From: Wolbachia endosymbiont (group A) of Anomoia purmunda
GTDB taxonomy: Bacteria; Pseudomonadota; Alphaproteobacteria; Rickettsiales; Anaplasmataceae
DNA: 64,000 bases
Reading direction: 5' to 3'
NCBI RefSeq assembly: GCF_947251545.1
Contig: NZ_OX366362.1
Coordinates: forward strand, 682,001 to 746,000
Positions 1 to 9,423 of this stretch are shown piece after piece. The position numbers and the translations under genes were made by a program. The notes under the pieces were generated by a model. That model was given only the letters and a program-made list of their open reading frames with translations. It did no database searches and was not told the DNA's origin. The first letter of the stretch is position 1, and each line of letters opens with the position of its first letter.

Positions 1-2
1 TA

Positions 3-557
3 AAAATAGAAGTAGCAAAGGGTTTAGTTAAGGAAGGAGTTTCTACTCATGTTATCTCTCGAACAACTAATTTATCTATTGGTGAATATGATAATGATGA
101 AAAAAAAATTTCTATTCCGTATAAAGTAGGTCGAAGAATAAAAGAATGGAGGTTGAGAAGAGGATACACTCAAGAAGATTTAGCAAGTAAGGTGGGCATA
201 ATAAATCAAAGAATATATGAATATGAACAAGGACGAGCTGGTGTTTCGCTTGAAATGTTAGATGAAATAGCAAAGGTACTATCAATTAGTGTTATAGATC
301 TACTTCCAGAAACGACAGAAAATGAGAATAGTGAAGCAGAGCTATCAAAGTTAATAGAAGAATACAAAAAGATCAAAAGCCAAGAACTACGTCATGTACT
401 AATAAAATCTCTGTTTGAAAGCATACAAGTTTGCAAAGAGAAAGTGAAGAAAGTAGAAAAGATGAAAATTGCAAAGAATTTAGTTAAGGAAGGAATTTCT
501 ATCAATATTATTTTAAAAACAGTAGGCATCTCTTTAGACGAAATTCAACAAATTTAA
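3..557 (+). CDS. Phage WO HTH (XRE) regulator, 5' end outside window
   Basis: The frame is open from base 3, so the gene enters from the left edge; an apparent TTG start at 153 is internal. The first ~40 codons match the linker of the paralogue at 2860 (KIEVAKGLVKEGVS, then SRTTNLSIGEYD). They are followed by a full XRE-type helix-turn-helix (RRGYTQEDLASKVGI, YEQGR) and a C-terminal helical module (KIAKNLVKEGIS). The protein probably had two HTH units, as in its two paralogues here, and would bind prophage operator DNA. The exact target is unknown. Confidence 0.85.
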   Translation, partial: KIEVAKGLVKEGVSTHVISRTTNLSIGEYDNDEKKISIPYKVGRRIKEWRLRRGYTQEDLASKVGIINQRIYEYEQGRAGVSLEMLDEIAKVLSISVIDLLPETTENENSEAELSKLIEEYKKIKSQELRHVLIKSLFESIQVCKEKVKKVEKMKIAKNLVKEGISINIILKTVGISLDEIQQI

Positions 558-726
558 AATAAAAAATCAGCACTTATTAATATCTTTACTATTTCATAAA
601 AAAATAAATAAAAAGGATTTAAAAATTGATTTGACTTCACTCAAAAGCTATGGCTTTATGCCAATGCTGACAAAAAACAGCAGTAAATATATAAAAACAT
701 TTTGTTATTAGTGAAGGGTAATTTTT

Positions 727-1392
727 ATGAATAATAAGAAAGATCGTAGAGAAGAAATAGAATTCAGAGCATTAGAAAGCAACGGTAAAGCTCTACTTGA
801 TCGTGAAGTAATAGAAATGTTTCTAAGTGCAGTGCATGACAGGGAAGAAGCTCGAATTATTGCTAGAAAGCTAATAGATAGTTTTGGAATAGGAGGAGTT
901 TTAGGCCAGGAAATAGATGACTTGAAAACTATAGAAGGGATAACTGACTCTACAGTAGCAGTAATTTTATGCCTAAGGGAAGCTGCAAAGAGGGTACCAA
1001 GAGAAGAGTTAAAGAAAGGACCTGTAATGGATAACTTGGAAACCATCGTAAAATATTTAAGGGTGAGTATTGGTTATTCAGAGGAGGAAAAGATGAAAAT
1101 AATATATTTTGATCAAAAGTGCCGTTTAAAGGGGGAAGAAGTGTTCACTGGTACAGTGGATAAGGTACCTTTTTACATAAGAGAAGTAACAAGAAAGGCA
1201 TTAATAAGAAAAGCGACGTCAATAATAATATCGCATAACCACCCAGAAGGAAGGTTAAAGCCATCTGATGAGGATGAAGCTGTAACTAAAGACTTGGCTA
1301 AAGCTTGTCAGACTATAGGGATTAGGTTAATGGATCACATTATCATCACAAGTGTTGGATATTTTAGTTTTAAAGAGCAAGGACTGTTATAA
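727..1392 (+). CDS. radC: RadC-family JAMM protein of prophage WO
   Basis: 221 residues, close to the usual RadC length, so it looks intact. The N-terminal half resembles the UPF0758 helix-hairpin-helix region (EGITDSTVAVIL). The C-terminal half carries the JAMM metal motif HNHPEG, then PSDED, from about residue 170. RadC proteins are common in mobile elements; the old role in recombination repair is doubtful and the activity is unproven. It lies between WO HTH regulators, as is usual for WO. A TTGACT box near 631, about 17 bases before a TTTATG box, could be its promoter (weak). Confidence 0.93.
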   Translation: MNNKKDRREEIEFRALESNGKALLDREVIEMFLSAVHDREEARIIARKLIDSFGIGGVLGQEIDDLKTIEGITDSTVAVILCLREAAKRVPREELKKGPVMDNLETIVKYLRVSIGYSEEEKMKIIYFDQKCRLKGEEVFTGTVDKVPFYIREVTRKALIRKATSIIISHNHPEGRLKPSDEDEAVTKDLAKACQTIGIRLMDHIIITSVGYFSFKEQGLL

Positions 1393-1577
1393 AGCAGATG
1401 TTTGAAGTAGATGAAGAGTCTTACTTTTCATGAGTTGTTTAACTACTTGAATGAAAAAGTATTTGCAAGTACATTAATTATCTCTTATAATTAATGAGAA
1501 AGTATACATCAAGCTAATAATAAAGTAATAAAGTCGGTTGTAGACTTAGTAAAGTATATTTAATAGCGGAGGCTAAT

Positions 1578-2771
1578 ATGGGTAATAAAATAATTGTACC
1601 TTTTGATGATCAAGAAGGAAGTACTTACGAGTTAAACATTGATCTTGATAGATTATCAAAAGGTGAGATGTTAAATGCGATTATAGGAATTGGTCGTACT
1701 AAGGAGCAATCCACCTTTGTAAGCAAAATTAATAAGGCTAAAAAGCCTGAAGAAATAGCACCTTTCCCTGGTAGAGAAGTTCGCGAAAACAAAATCAACT
1801 ATGGGAAAGGATTTGACTATGTTTATGGCACAAAACCTGTAAGTGATCAAGAAGATAAAAATCCATTTGCTTCAGCTTTGAAAAAAATAAAGCCAAGTGC
1901 AGGTGAAAGTGAAACTTTGAGCTGGTTTAAAAGTGAAGTGGTAGAGGCAAATAATGTAAATGAATTGCACAAAGTTATAGACAAAGTACTAGCTTCTGGA
2001 GGAAGGCTAAATGCATGTAATGATGGAGAGTGGAGCTTCGCAGAATATGTGATACTGGGCACACATTTTCATAAATTTGATAAGGCTGACCGTAAAAAGC
2101 TAATACGTAAATTAATGCTAAACGGTGCAGAGTTTCATGATACTTTATTGGAGAATAAATTGATAGGTGAAATCTATAATGAGCTACAACCAGAAGTTCA
2201 GCCACAGATAGATGAGAGACTAGAAGAACTAGAGAAAGCTGGCGAAAGTGCTGTGCAAGAAGGAGAATTAATAGATATCGAGATAGACAATACAACATCA
2301 TATATAGAATTTTCTGAGAACAGTAAAGTAGAAGTTGCCAAAATACTGAGAGAGTTAGGAAGTAACATTTTAAAAATTGGCAATAGTGAAGTTGAGATCA
2401 GAAGGGAGCAAGGAGGTGCAAGAAATTACGTTGATGTATCAGATGGTAGCTCTGTTGTGTTAGAATTTCCTACAAGCATTGGTAAGCTAAATATTATATT
2501 GTACCATGATGTAAAAAAATATGATCAAGTACAAGTGAGAGTAGAAAACAAGGAAATGTGGGCTGAGTTACAAAAAAGAGGCGAAGAAATAGGAAAAAAC
2601 TGCCTTTTTGGGGGAGTGAAACTTCAAGAAGCAGTAGAGAAAGGTAATTTCACTAGATGTGGCATATGGAGTGAAAAGTATGCTATAAAAGAGATTAGCA
2701 ATGATGAAGTATTGTCTTCATGGGTAAATAGAATACGTGAAGGTAGTAAAGAAACCTTTAGAGAACTTTAA
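1578..2771 (+). CDS. Phage WO-associated protein of unknown function
   Basis: 397 residues, starting at an ATG preceded by a good ribosome site (GGAGG). I do not recognise a named domain. The middle part (LNACNDGEWSFAEYVILG, about residues 143-160) is helical and faintly ankyrin-like. There is an acidic stretch around residues 215-240. No signal peptide or membrane segment is visible. It sits between radC and an HTH gene in the same direction, so it belongs to the WO accessory module and may be a cytoplasmic host-interaction protein; that is inference from location. Confidence 0.8.
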   Translation: MGNKIIVPFDDQEGSTYELNIDLDRLSKGEMLNAIIGIGRTKEQSTFVSKINKAKKPEEIAPFPGREVRENKINYGKGFDYVYGTKPVSDQEDKNPFASALKKIKPSAGESETLSWFKSEVVEANNVNELHKVIDKVLASGGRLNACNDGEWSFAEYVILGTHFHKFDKADRKKLIRKLMLNGAEFHDTLLENKLIGEIYNELQPEVQPQIDERLEELEKAGESAVQEGELIDIEIDNTTSYIEFSENSKVEVAKILRELGSNILKIGNSEVEIRREQGGARNYVDVSDGSSVVLEFPTSIGKLNIILYHDVKKYDQVQVRVENKEMWAELQKRGEEIGKNCLFGGVKLQEAVEKGNFTRCGIWSEKYAIKEISNDEVLSSWVNRIREGSKETFREL

Positions 2772-2789
2772 TGCGTCTACAGCCAACTT

Positions 2790-2834
2790 TAAGGTTCCAG
2801 AGGTTTTTTCTTACCGTTATACCTGGAACCTTTG
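2790..2834. terminator. Inverted repeat, possible terminator after the 1578 gene
   Basis: AAGGTTCCAG-A-GGT pairs with ACCTGGAACCTT across a ~16-base loop. It starts about 20 bases after the stop codon of the upstream gene. There is no clear T tract after the stem, so it may only stabilise the transcript end. Confidence 0.45.
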
Positions 2835-2859
2835 AGCTATAGTAGAAAATATTATATGT

Positions 2860-3780
2860 ATGGTTCTTTGTATGGAAAAAAGTCTAGACTATGAAGTAGG
2901 GCAAAAAGTGAAAAGTTGGAGGTTAGAGAGAGGGTATACTCAGAAGGATTTAGCGGAGAAGGTTGGTGTAAAGTACTGGGCAATACTGCAATATGAAAAA
3001 GGGAGTCGTAAAATTCCAATTAAGAAATTATATGCTATAGCAGAAGCATTATCAGTAAATGTTAAAGGTCTAGTTTGTGGAGAGACGCTACCAAATGAAA
3101 AAAGATATTTTGAAGATGAAGAAATATTAAATTTAGTAAAGGGGTATAAGGATAAAGAATTAAGTGAGGTATTTTATTTATTAACCAAATTTATTCGTTT
3201 GAGTGAGGAAAGAAGCAGAAAAGCGGTAAAAATGGAAGTAGCAAGGGGTTTGATGAAAGTAGGAGTTTCTGCTCATGTTATCTCTCGAACAACTAACTTA
3301 TCTATTGGTGAGTATGAGGAGAACAAAATTCCGGTTCCATACAAAGTAGGGCAAAGGATAAAAGAGTGGAGATTGATACGAGGATATACACAAAAAGATT
3401 TAGCGAATAAAGTTGGCATAACAAATCAAGGAATATACGAGTATGAACAAGGGAGAGCTGCTGTCTCACTTGAAATGTTAGATGAAATAGCAAAGGTATT
3501 ATCAATCAGTATCATAGATCTACTTCCCGAATCAGATGAGGATAGTGAAGCGGAAGAAAAGCTATCAAACTTGATAGAAGAATACAAAAAGATTGAGAGT
3601 CGGGAATTACGCGATATGCTAATCAAGTCTTTATTTGAAGGTATACATGTTTGTAGAGAAAAGGTCAGAGAGGAAAAGAAGATTGAAGTTGCAAGGAATT
3701 TAGTGAAAGAAGGAATTTCTGTTGATATTATCTTGCAAACGACAGGCTTATCAAATTATATGATTGAGAAATTTTTGTGA
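2860..3780 (+). CDS. Tandem HTH (XRE) regulator of phage WO
   Basis: 306 residues made of two homologous halves. Each half has an XRE HTH (RGYTQKDLAEKVGV near residues 25-40; RGYTQKDLANKVGI near 170-185) followed by a helical tail with the signature VARGLMKVGVS or VARNLVKEGISVDI. The internal duplication suggests one chain supplies both DNA-binding units of a dimer-like repressor. A second ATG at codon 5 is an equally possible start. Paralogues lie at 3-557 and 3816-4805, a cluster typical of WO regulator modules. Confidence 0.88.
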   Translation: MVLCMEKSLDYEVGQKVKSWRLERGYTQKDLAEKVGVKYWAILQYEKGSRKIPIKKLYAIAEALSVNVKGLVCGETLPNEKRYFEDEEILNLVKGYKDKELSEVFYLLTKFIRLSEERSRKAVKMEVARGLMKVGVSAHVISRTTNLSIGEYEENKIPVPYKVGQRIKEWRLIRGYTQKDLANKVGITNQGIYEYEQGRAAVSLEMLDEIAKVLSISIIDLLPESDEDSEAEEKLSNLIEEYKKIESRELRDMLIKSLFEGIHVCREKVREEKKIEVARNLVKEGISVDIILQTTGLSNYMIEKFL

Positions 3781-3815
3781 TTTCATAAAAACTTAGCCAA
3801 TAGTGGATTTTTTTT

Positions 3816-4805
3816 GTGATAGAATATATGTTTGCTTCTGTAGGAAAAACAGCTTTTAGAGGATTTATCTATGATAATTCAGAGCATATTGGCTCAGCAA
3901 GCTACGAGCTAGGGAAAAAAATAGAAGGTTGTAGGATAGTACAAGGGTATACTCAGGCAAAATTAGCAAGAAAAATTGGTTTAACACATAAGGAAATACA
4001 TAACTTTGAACTAGGGTGCAAGGCTATTACAATCAAAGAATCGTATATAATAGCAGGAGCATTGTCAGTCAATGTTATAGATCTACTTCCAGGACCAACA
4101 GTACTAAGAGAAAACGGTTGGTACGAAGATGAGGATAAAGAAATAGTCTATCTAACAAAAATACATAGAGAAATCAAGGATCAGGAATTACGCAAGAAGC
4201 TGTATCCATTAGTAAGGTTTGTATATATTAGCGAGAAAATTAGCCAAGAAGAAGCGAAAATAGAAGTAGCAAAGAATCTAGTGAAAGAAGGAGTTTCAGT
4301 TGATATTATTTCCCAAGTGACTCGCTTATCTACTTATGAATATGATGATATAGAGAAAGAAATTTGTACTGATTCTATACTCTACAAAGTAGGGAAAAGG
4401 ATAAAAGAGGAGAGATTAATACGGGAATACACTCAGGAGGACTTGGCAAATAAAATCGGTTCAACACCTAAAGAAATACACAACTATGAACGAGGATATA
4501 CAGACATTCCAATTGAAATATTATATAAGATAGCAAAGACATTATCAGTTAACATTAAAGCTCTTGGACTAACAGAATATGAAAATGAGCCAGTTTTGCG
4601 GTTTGTAGATAAATGCGAAAAAATTGAGGATCAAGAATTACTGGATACGGTAGCTAGATCTTTATCTGAAGGAATGCAAACTGGTAAAGAAAAGGTTAAA
4701 AAAGCAGAGAAAATCAAGATTGCAAAAGATCTAGTTAAGGCAGGTGTTGCTATTGATATTATTGTGCGAGCAAGTGGTCTAACTGCTGATGAGTGTGAAA
4801 ATTGA
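3816..4805 (+). CDS. Tandem HTH (XRE) regulator of phage WO
   Basis: 329 residues with two XRE HTH units (QGYTQAKLARKIGL near residue 45; REYTQEDLANKIGS near residue 200), each followed by a helical tail (VAKNLVKEGVSVDI; IAKDLVKAGVAIDI). It starts 35 bases after the previous regulator, so the two are probably co-transcribed. The start is uncertain: GTG at 3816 or ATG at 3828, neither with a strong ribosome site. The N-terminal ~30 residues before the first HTH are unlike the paralogues. Confidence 0.85.
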   Translation: MIEYMFASVGKTAFRGFIYDNSEHIGSASYELGKKIEGCRIVQGYTQAKLARKIGLTHKEIHNFELGCKAITIKESYIIAGALSVNVIDLLPGPTVLRENGWYEDEDKEIVYLTKIHREIKDQELRKKLYPLVRFVYISEKISQEEAKIEVAKNLVKEGVSVDIISQVTRLSTYEYDDIEKEICTDSILYKVGKRIKEERLIREYTQEDLANKIGSTPKEIHNYERGYTDIPIEILYKIAKTLSVNIKALGLTEYENEPVLRFVDKCEKIEDQELLDTVARSLSEGMQTGKEKVKKAEKIKIAKDLVKAGVAIDIIVRASGLTADECEN

Positions 4806-4844
4806 ATTGTGTTAAACAATATATTAATATATAAGTAAAAATAG

Positions 4845-5780
4845 TTATATATTTAATATTTCTATACAGAATTTTTCTATCACTTTCTGATTGTCCTCTA
4901 TCATTGCCTTTGCCTCCTGTTGAAGAAATTTGATATTTTTTGATGTAATGTTATCCATGTCAGCCGACGCTAGCTTCAATTGCGATTGTATTCTTACGTA
5001 TCTATTGCCTATTACTTGATTCATCTGATAATTTACGCAGTCCAATCCAGAGGCAAACATCACATTTAACAAAGGTTTTATCCAGCCTATTTTTCCAAAT
5101 CTCTTTGAATTGGCATACTCTATGCTTCTGTCTGTTCTTCCAGTACCTATCGATAACAGTAGAATATCATCATTTGGAAATAACCTCTTACCACTTGCAT
5201 ATGCACAAGCCGCTGGATTATTGGCAAATACCCCGCCATCCACTAATACCATTTCCTTTTGGTTGATTTTTAGATGTTTTGGTATGAAATAAGTAGGGGC
5301 AGCCGTTGTAGCTCTGAGTGCATCTTTTAATTTGACAAAATCTCTATCTTCTCTCCAGCTCTTAAAAAAGAAAGGATAGTTATTGTTAATATCGTAACTT
5401 GTGATTAGCAAATTACTTAATGTGTTTTTTAGAATATCCTCTCCAAAATATTTATCCAGTACAAATTCAATATTTTTATGTGGATATTGTGCACAATTAA
5501 TCCAAGATAATATTGATCGCCTGAAGAACGAAGACTTGAAAATATATGCTCCGTACTCTTGGTAAAGTTCAACCAAATCATTGGCAGAGTATTGAGGATT
5601 TCCTTGTTGATCTTTTTTGCATAACCCTGCTACAACAATTCCACCGGTTGAGGTTCCTGCCATAAGATCAAAGATTTCAGCTATCGGTTTCCTTGTCCTT
5701 TGCTCTATTTCTGCGAGAATAATGGCTGGTATGATGCCTCTAATTCCACCTCCATCAACGGATAAAATATATTTAATCAT
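4845..5780 (-). CDS. Patatin-like phospholipase of phage WO
   Basis: 311 residues with all patatin landmarks: oxyanion-hole DGGGIRG at residues 9-15, nucleophile elbow GTSTGG with Ser44, and the catalytic-dyad Asp in VDGGVFANNP near residue 180. Members are lipid acyl hydrolases. In WO a patatin gene regularly follows the tail genes gpD and ankyrin, and it has been proposed to help phage exit or host-membrane entry. It is transcribed away from the HTH genes, in the same direction as the small membrane protein, the ankyrin gene and gpD upstream. Confidence 0.93.
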   Translation of the reverse strand: MIKYILSVDGGGIRGIIPAIILAEIEQRTRKPIAEIFDLMAGTSTGGIVVAGLCKKDQQGNPQYSANDLVELYQEYGAYIFKSSFFRRSILSWINCAQYPHKNIEFVLDKYFGEDILKNTLSNLLITSYDINNNYPFFFKSWREDRDFVKLKDALRATTAAPTYFIPKHLKINQKEMVLVDGGVFANNPAACAYASGKRLFPNDDILLLSIGTGRTDRSIEYANSKRFGKIGWIKPLLNVMFASGLDCVNYQMNQVIGNRYVRIQSQLKLASADMDNITSKNIKFLQQEAKAMIEDNQKVIEKFCIEILNI

Positions 5781-5800
5781 TATTAATTTAGGTAAGGATA

Positions 5801-6028
5801 TTAAGATTTAATTTTTCCGCTTAAAACCTGCAATTTAAACTCATCTAATTCTTCAGAAAGATTTTTTACCCTTTCCTCAAGTACTAACACTTTTTCCATT
5901 AAACCATATTCAATAAGTTTATCGTGAAATTGTATCCTTGAGTCTAGCTTGGATAACCACCATATCAATGCTACGGTTTGGATTAATATGGTAATAATTA
6001 CCGTAATTGGGATTTTTTGCTTTTTCAT
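5801..6028 (-). CDS. Small single-span membrane protein (WO tail-end module)
   Basis: 75 residues: a basic N-terminus (MKKQKIP), one hydrophobic span at about residues 7-26, then an amphipathic helix likely to coil (ERVKNLSEELDEFK). It lies 20 bases upstream of the patatin gene, between it and the ankyrin gene. The shape is compatible with a holin- or spanin-like lysis accessory of the patatin, but this is only inferred from size, topology and position. Confidence 0.7.
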   Translation of the reverse strand: MKKQKIPITVIITILIQTVALIWWLSKLDSRIQFHDKLIEYGLMEKVLVLEERVKNLSEELDEFKLQVLSGKIKS

Positions 6029-6112
6029 GTGAAAGTATTAATCTATTATGGATGGTTTTGGGAGTTTATATAGAGATCATAAAAAACTTACAGCTTTAGT
6101 GATTTCTTTATG

Positions 6113-6634
6113 TTATCGGTTCTCTGCTTCTGCAAGTAGCTTTATTATTTGATCGTAGGGCTTGTCTTTGTTTTGCCTTGATTCTATTACAGCTACATCT
6201 CGAGGGTTTTTTCCACTTCTATCTCTAACGTTAGGATTTGCACCTCTTTCCAGTAAAAAACTCACTACTTCTAAGTGCCCTTCTAATGCAGCAAAATGTA
6301 ATGCTGTCCATCTTTCATTTTCACCTAATGCACTAATGTCAGCTCCTTGGTATACTAAAAATTTAGTAACTTTCAAGCATCCTGAATCAGATGCATGATG
6401 TAATGCTGTTAATTTAAGAACTCGTGTGTTAACACTTAATAAATTTTCTACTGAAAACTTTACTACATCTAAGTTACAATTTTGAGAAGCAATGCGTAGT
6501 ATCGTTTTATAATTACCTTCAGCTTTTGCCTTCATGTAGGAATAGGTAGCAATAATACATACTATTACTGTTATAAGCCACCAAAAATGCAGCTTGTTTT
6601 TTGTATCTTGACCCAATTTATCCATATTCAACAT
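6113..6634 (-). CDS. Membrane-anchored ankyrin-repeat protein of phage WO
   Basis: 173 residues. A hydrophobic segment (WWLITVIVCIIATYSYM) near residues 18-34 should anchor it in a membrane; the rest forms about three ankyrin repeats (TALHHASDSGCLKVTKFLV; TALHFAALEGHLEVVSFLL; GANPNVRDRSGKNPRDVA). An ankyrin gene between gpD and patatin is the usual WO order. Probably a protein-binding factor; partner unknown. Confidence 0.85.
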   Translation of the reverse strand: MLNMDKLGQDTKNKLHFWWLITVIVCIIATYSYMKAKAEGNYKTILRIASQNCNLDVVKFSVENLLSVNTRVLKLTALHHASDSGCLKVTKFLVYQGADISALGENERWTALHFAALEGHLEVVSFLLERGANPNVRDRSGKNPRDVAVIESRQNKDKPYDQIIKLLAEAENR

Positions 6635-6677
6635 CTTTTTAATATTAAATAGATCATTTACTCATTTTTTATTAACA

Positions 6678-7396
6678 TTACTTACTCAAAGATGCTGACA
6701 ACATAGTAAGGTAACCTGAGCTATTTAAAGTATGCTCCGCTCTGTTAACTATCCATTCACCATCTACCGCTTGATTAAAACCTATAAGATTAAGTTTAGC
6801 TTCTGCAAATAACTCTGGATTACCAGGCATAGTTATATCTAAAGTTTCATTGTTACGCTTCAATTGTTTCAACTTGGCATTTGCTGCACTCAGCGCTGAC
6901 TCTGCATTAGAGTAAAGTTCCAGCATAATATAACTTGGCTCGCTACTACCAACTGTTTCTTTAATAGTTTCGCCCTTTTCATAGCTGTGCCATTTTGCTA
7001 CTACTGAATTATACTTATCACGTATGGTAAAATGCACTTTCCAATTAATTGTGTCTTGAGGTCTAATAGTCGTTGTTCCTAAAGCTTTTCCTGTGGCTGA
7101 TTTTGCCATATTCTTTGAAATAAACAATATATACCCACCAGCTAATTTTGCCATTGCTTCACGCTCTGTTGCGATCTTTGTTAACAGACTTATATCACTT
7201 TCATCTGCCTGATTAATATGGGGTATCAATACATTCTTAAATTCCTCAGCAACTTTATGTCCATATCCATGTTTTTGAGCTATTTCTTTCACTAAGTTTT
7301 CTATGGTAATTTGATGCCATTCTTTTGATACCTTTGCTTTTAAAGATATTCTTAAATTTGTTGCATGAGCTTTGATTAGTAGAGTCTTAGGTGTAC
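6678..7396 (-). pseudogene. Phage late control gene D (tail protein), 3' fragment cut by IS
   Basis: The frame stays open from the IS boundary (TPKTLLIKAHA, then HQITIENLVKEIAQKHG) to the stop, about 239 codons. It resembles P2-type gpD, a tail hub/baseplate protein: the IENLVKEIA segment, DISLLTKIATE and the C-terminal region of the family are present. The first ~100 residues are missing because IS4 copy 1 starts at 7397. A GTG at 7292 could start a shorter chain but would not give a working tail protein. The upstream tail genes expected in WO are absent on the other side of the IS. Confidence 0.85.
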
Positions 7397-8841
7397 CATA
7401 CGCGTCAAGTTAAGAAGCAAGGGTAAGAAAATTCAATGAACTTAAGGTGGATACTCTAGTTTTTCTATATCTATCTTTCACAGAAAATTGTGACCAGTCT
7501 GTGGTAAGTTTTTTCAGGAAAATTCTCAAATTATTAATTTTACTGCTTAACGCTAAAAACAACTCCCTAATCCTTCTTTTTAATTCAATGAATGCCTTTG
7601 TTAAACTCAGCTCTGTATTCTCTTTCAGTTTTATACAACCAACTATTCCATGAAATATAAGAATTGCGCACAATTTAGCGTATAGTTCACATAATACTCT
7701 GTATGGTTTTCCTTTAAGTTCGTCAAGCCTGATGTGACTCTTATACAATTTAAATAATAATTCAATCTGCCATCTTACCCTGTAAACTGTTAATACTTGT
7801 TCAGCGCTGATTTTACTCTCTGGAACGTTAGTTATGAATATCGACCAATCCAGCAATTTTTGATTCTTTTGAGAAGATGTATATCCATGTGATTTTGCTA
7901 ACTTATTAGCCCTTCTTCTTCTAATTATAGACTGTTCTTCAGTTAATTTTTGACATATAATTCTCACTTTAATTTTTACTTCTTTTCCTAATAGCACTTC
8001 CATCTCTAGAAGGGATTGACCTTCTAAACATTCCAACAACTCTATTTTTTGATTTGTTTCTATATCATATATATTGGTATCAGACTTATAACGACTAACA
8101 AAATATGCACCTGCTTCATCAATCTGTTTAAAAGAACTAGGCACAAAGTAGCACAAATCAAATATTAGCAAATCATTGGCTGATAAACCGTTCAGATAAT
8201 CCCTATAACCTTGATCCGACCTTATTCCTTCTATTAAATTTAACTTATCTAGCGCTTGGTTCAGGTAATCAAAGACTAACTGCAGCTTTATTCCTGATTT
8301 GGTATTACTCTCACAATCTCTATAGCTACTCCCATATCCTTTGTACATATCTTCCATGCTACTAGGCAGGCTAATATAGCTACTATCCAATAGCTTAATG
8401 CTTCTAAATTGCTTCAAAATTCTGCAATCAACCTGTAAGCTGTTTTTAAATAAAACTAAAGATTCATTATACATTCTTTTCATAAATTCCACTGCTTCTT
8501 CAGTAAATCTAAAATCCAAACCCTGTTTTGTAATTTCTATCGAGTCTTCATTTAGCAATTGGCACATTGTTTCTATGCTGCAATCACCAACTCCTATGTT
8601 ACCAAAAACCATAGCTTTTATGAATGATGAGCCATTAAGTTTTCTCTTTCTTTTTATAAAACCTACTGCAATTGATATTTCGTCTGCTTTTTCATTAAAG
8701 AATTCATTGAGGTCTTTTGATAAGCAAGCTATTCTGTCCATTGTAAGTTCTCTCATTCACATATCCAAGAGAACTTATACCTTATTCTTTTCCTTCACTC
8801 TATCAATTTTACTTACACTTTTCCTTAACTTGACGCGTATG
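7397..8841 (-). mobile_element. IS4-family insertion sequence, copy 1
   Basis: 1445 bp with inverted ends CATACGCGTCAAGTTAAG. It is the same length as copy 3 (34781) and appears to encode the same transposase. It separates the gpD fragment from dcd. The flanks (GTCTTAGGTGTAC on the left, GGTAGCTCACAAC on the right) are not a target duplication, so the element marks a deletion or rearrangement end rather than a simple insertion. Confidence 0.95.
7410..8756 (-). CDS. IS4-family DDE transposase (copy 1)
   Basis: 448 residues. The DDE core is visible: first Asp in KLLDSSYISLP, second in LIFDLCYF, and the IS4 signature Y-(2)-R-(3)-E-(6)-K in YRVRWQIELLFKLYK. Intact, with no stop or frameshift, so it could be active. 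Confidence 0.95.
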   Translation of the reverse strand: MRELTMDRIACLSKDLNEFFNEKADEISIAVGFIKRKRKLNGSSFIKAMVFGNIGVGDCSIETMCQLLNEDSIEITKQGLDFRFTEEAVEFMKRMYNESLVLFKNSLQVDCRILKQFRSIKLLDSSYISLPSSMEDMYKGYGSSYRDCESNTKSGIKLQLVFDYLNQALDKLNLIEGIRSDQGYRDYLNGLSANDLLIFDLCYFVPSSFKQIDEAGAYFVSRYKSDTNIYDIETNQKIELLECLEGQSLLEMEVLLGKEVKIKVRIICQKLTEEQSIIRRRRANKLAKSHGYTSSQKNQKLLDWSIFITNVPESKISAEQVLTVYRVRWQIELLFKLYKSHIRLDELKGKPYRVLCELYAKLCAILIFHGIVGCIKLKENTELSLTKAFIELKRRIRELFLALSSKINNLRIFLKKLTTDWSQFSVKDRYRKTRVSTLSSLNFLTLAS

Positions 8842-8865
8842 GGTAGCTCACAACGAAAGCAGTAA

Positions 8866-9423
8866 TTATTTCACCAGCGGCAAAGTAATACCATGCTGAT
8901 TCATATATTTTCCTTTCATATCATCATATGATTTCTCGCATTCACTTTCGCCGCTTAAAAATACGAATTGGCATGCGCCTTCATTGGCGTAAATTTTTGC
9001 AGGAAGCGGAGTAGTGTTTGAGAATTCGAGTGTGACATGACCTTCCCATCCAGGTTCTAAGGGAGTAACGTTTACTATAATTCCACATCTTGCGTAAGTT
9101 GATTTACCAACACAAATGACCAGTACATTCCTTGGTATACGAAAATATTCCACTGTACTTGCAAGCACAAAGCTATTTGGTGGAATTATGCATACGTCTG
9201 TTTCTTTATCTATGAAACTATTCTCAGAGAAATTTTTAGGGTCCACGATGGCTGAATTAACGTTAGTAAAAATTTTAAATTTATTATCCACTCTTGCGTC
9301 GTAACCATAAGATGATAGTCCAAAAGATATAACACCTTTGCTGCTTTTGTGATTCACAAAAGGCTCTATCATTCCAAAGTTTTCAGCTTTTTCTCTTATC
9401 CATTTATCTGGCATAACTGCCAT
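8866..9423 (-). CDS. dcd: dCTP deaminase
   Basis: 185 residues, normal length for the Dcd family of trimeric dUTPase-like proteins. It converts dCTP to dUTP, feeding dTMP synthesis. The catalytic Glu lies in [12 protein letters not shown] (residue 133); [10 protein letters not shown] and [10 protein letters not shown] are family motifs. Its stop codon is 25 bases from IS4 copy 1, so the IS may have removed whatever followed. Divergent from pstS. Confidence 0.95.
   Translation of the reverse strand: MAVMPDKWIREKAENFGMIEPFVNHKSSKGVISFGLSSYGYDARVDNKFKIFTNVNSAIVDPKNFSENSFIDKETDVCIIPPNSFVLASTVEYFRIPRNVLVICVGKSTYARCGIIVNVTPLEPGWEGHVTLEFSNTTPLPAKIYANEGACQFVFLSGESECEKSYDDMKGKYMNQHGITLPLVK

Noticed and set aside
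153-160. TTG start for the first HTH gene
   Set aside because: The frame and the homology extend to the left edge of the window.
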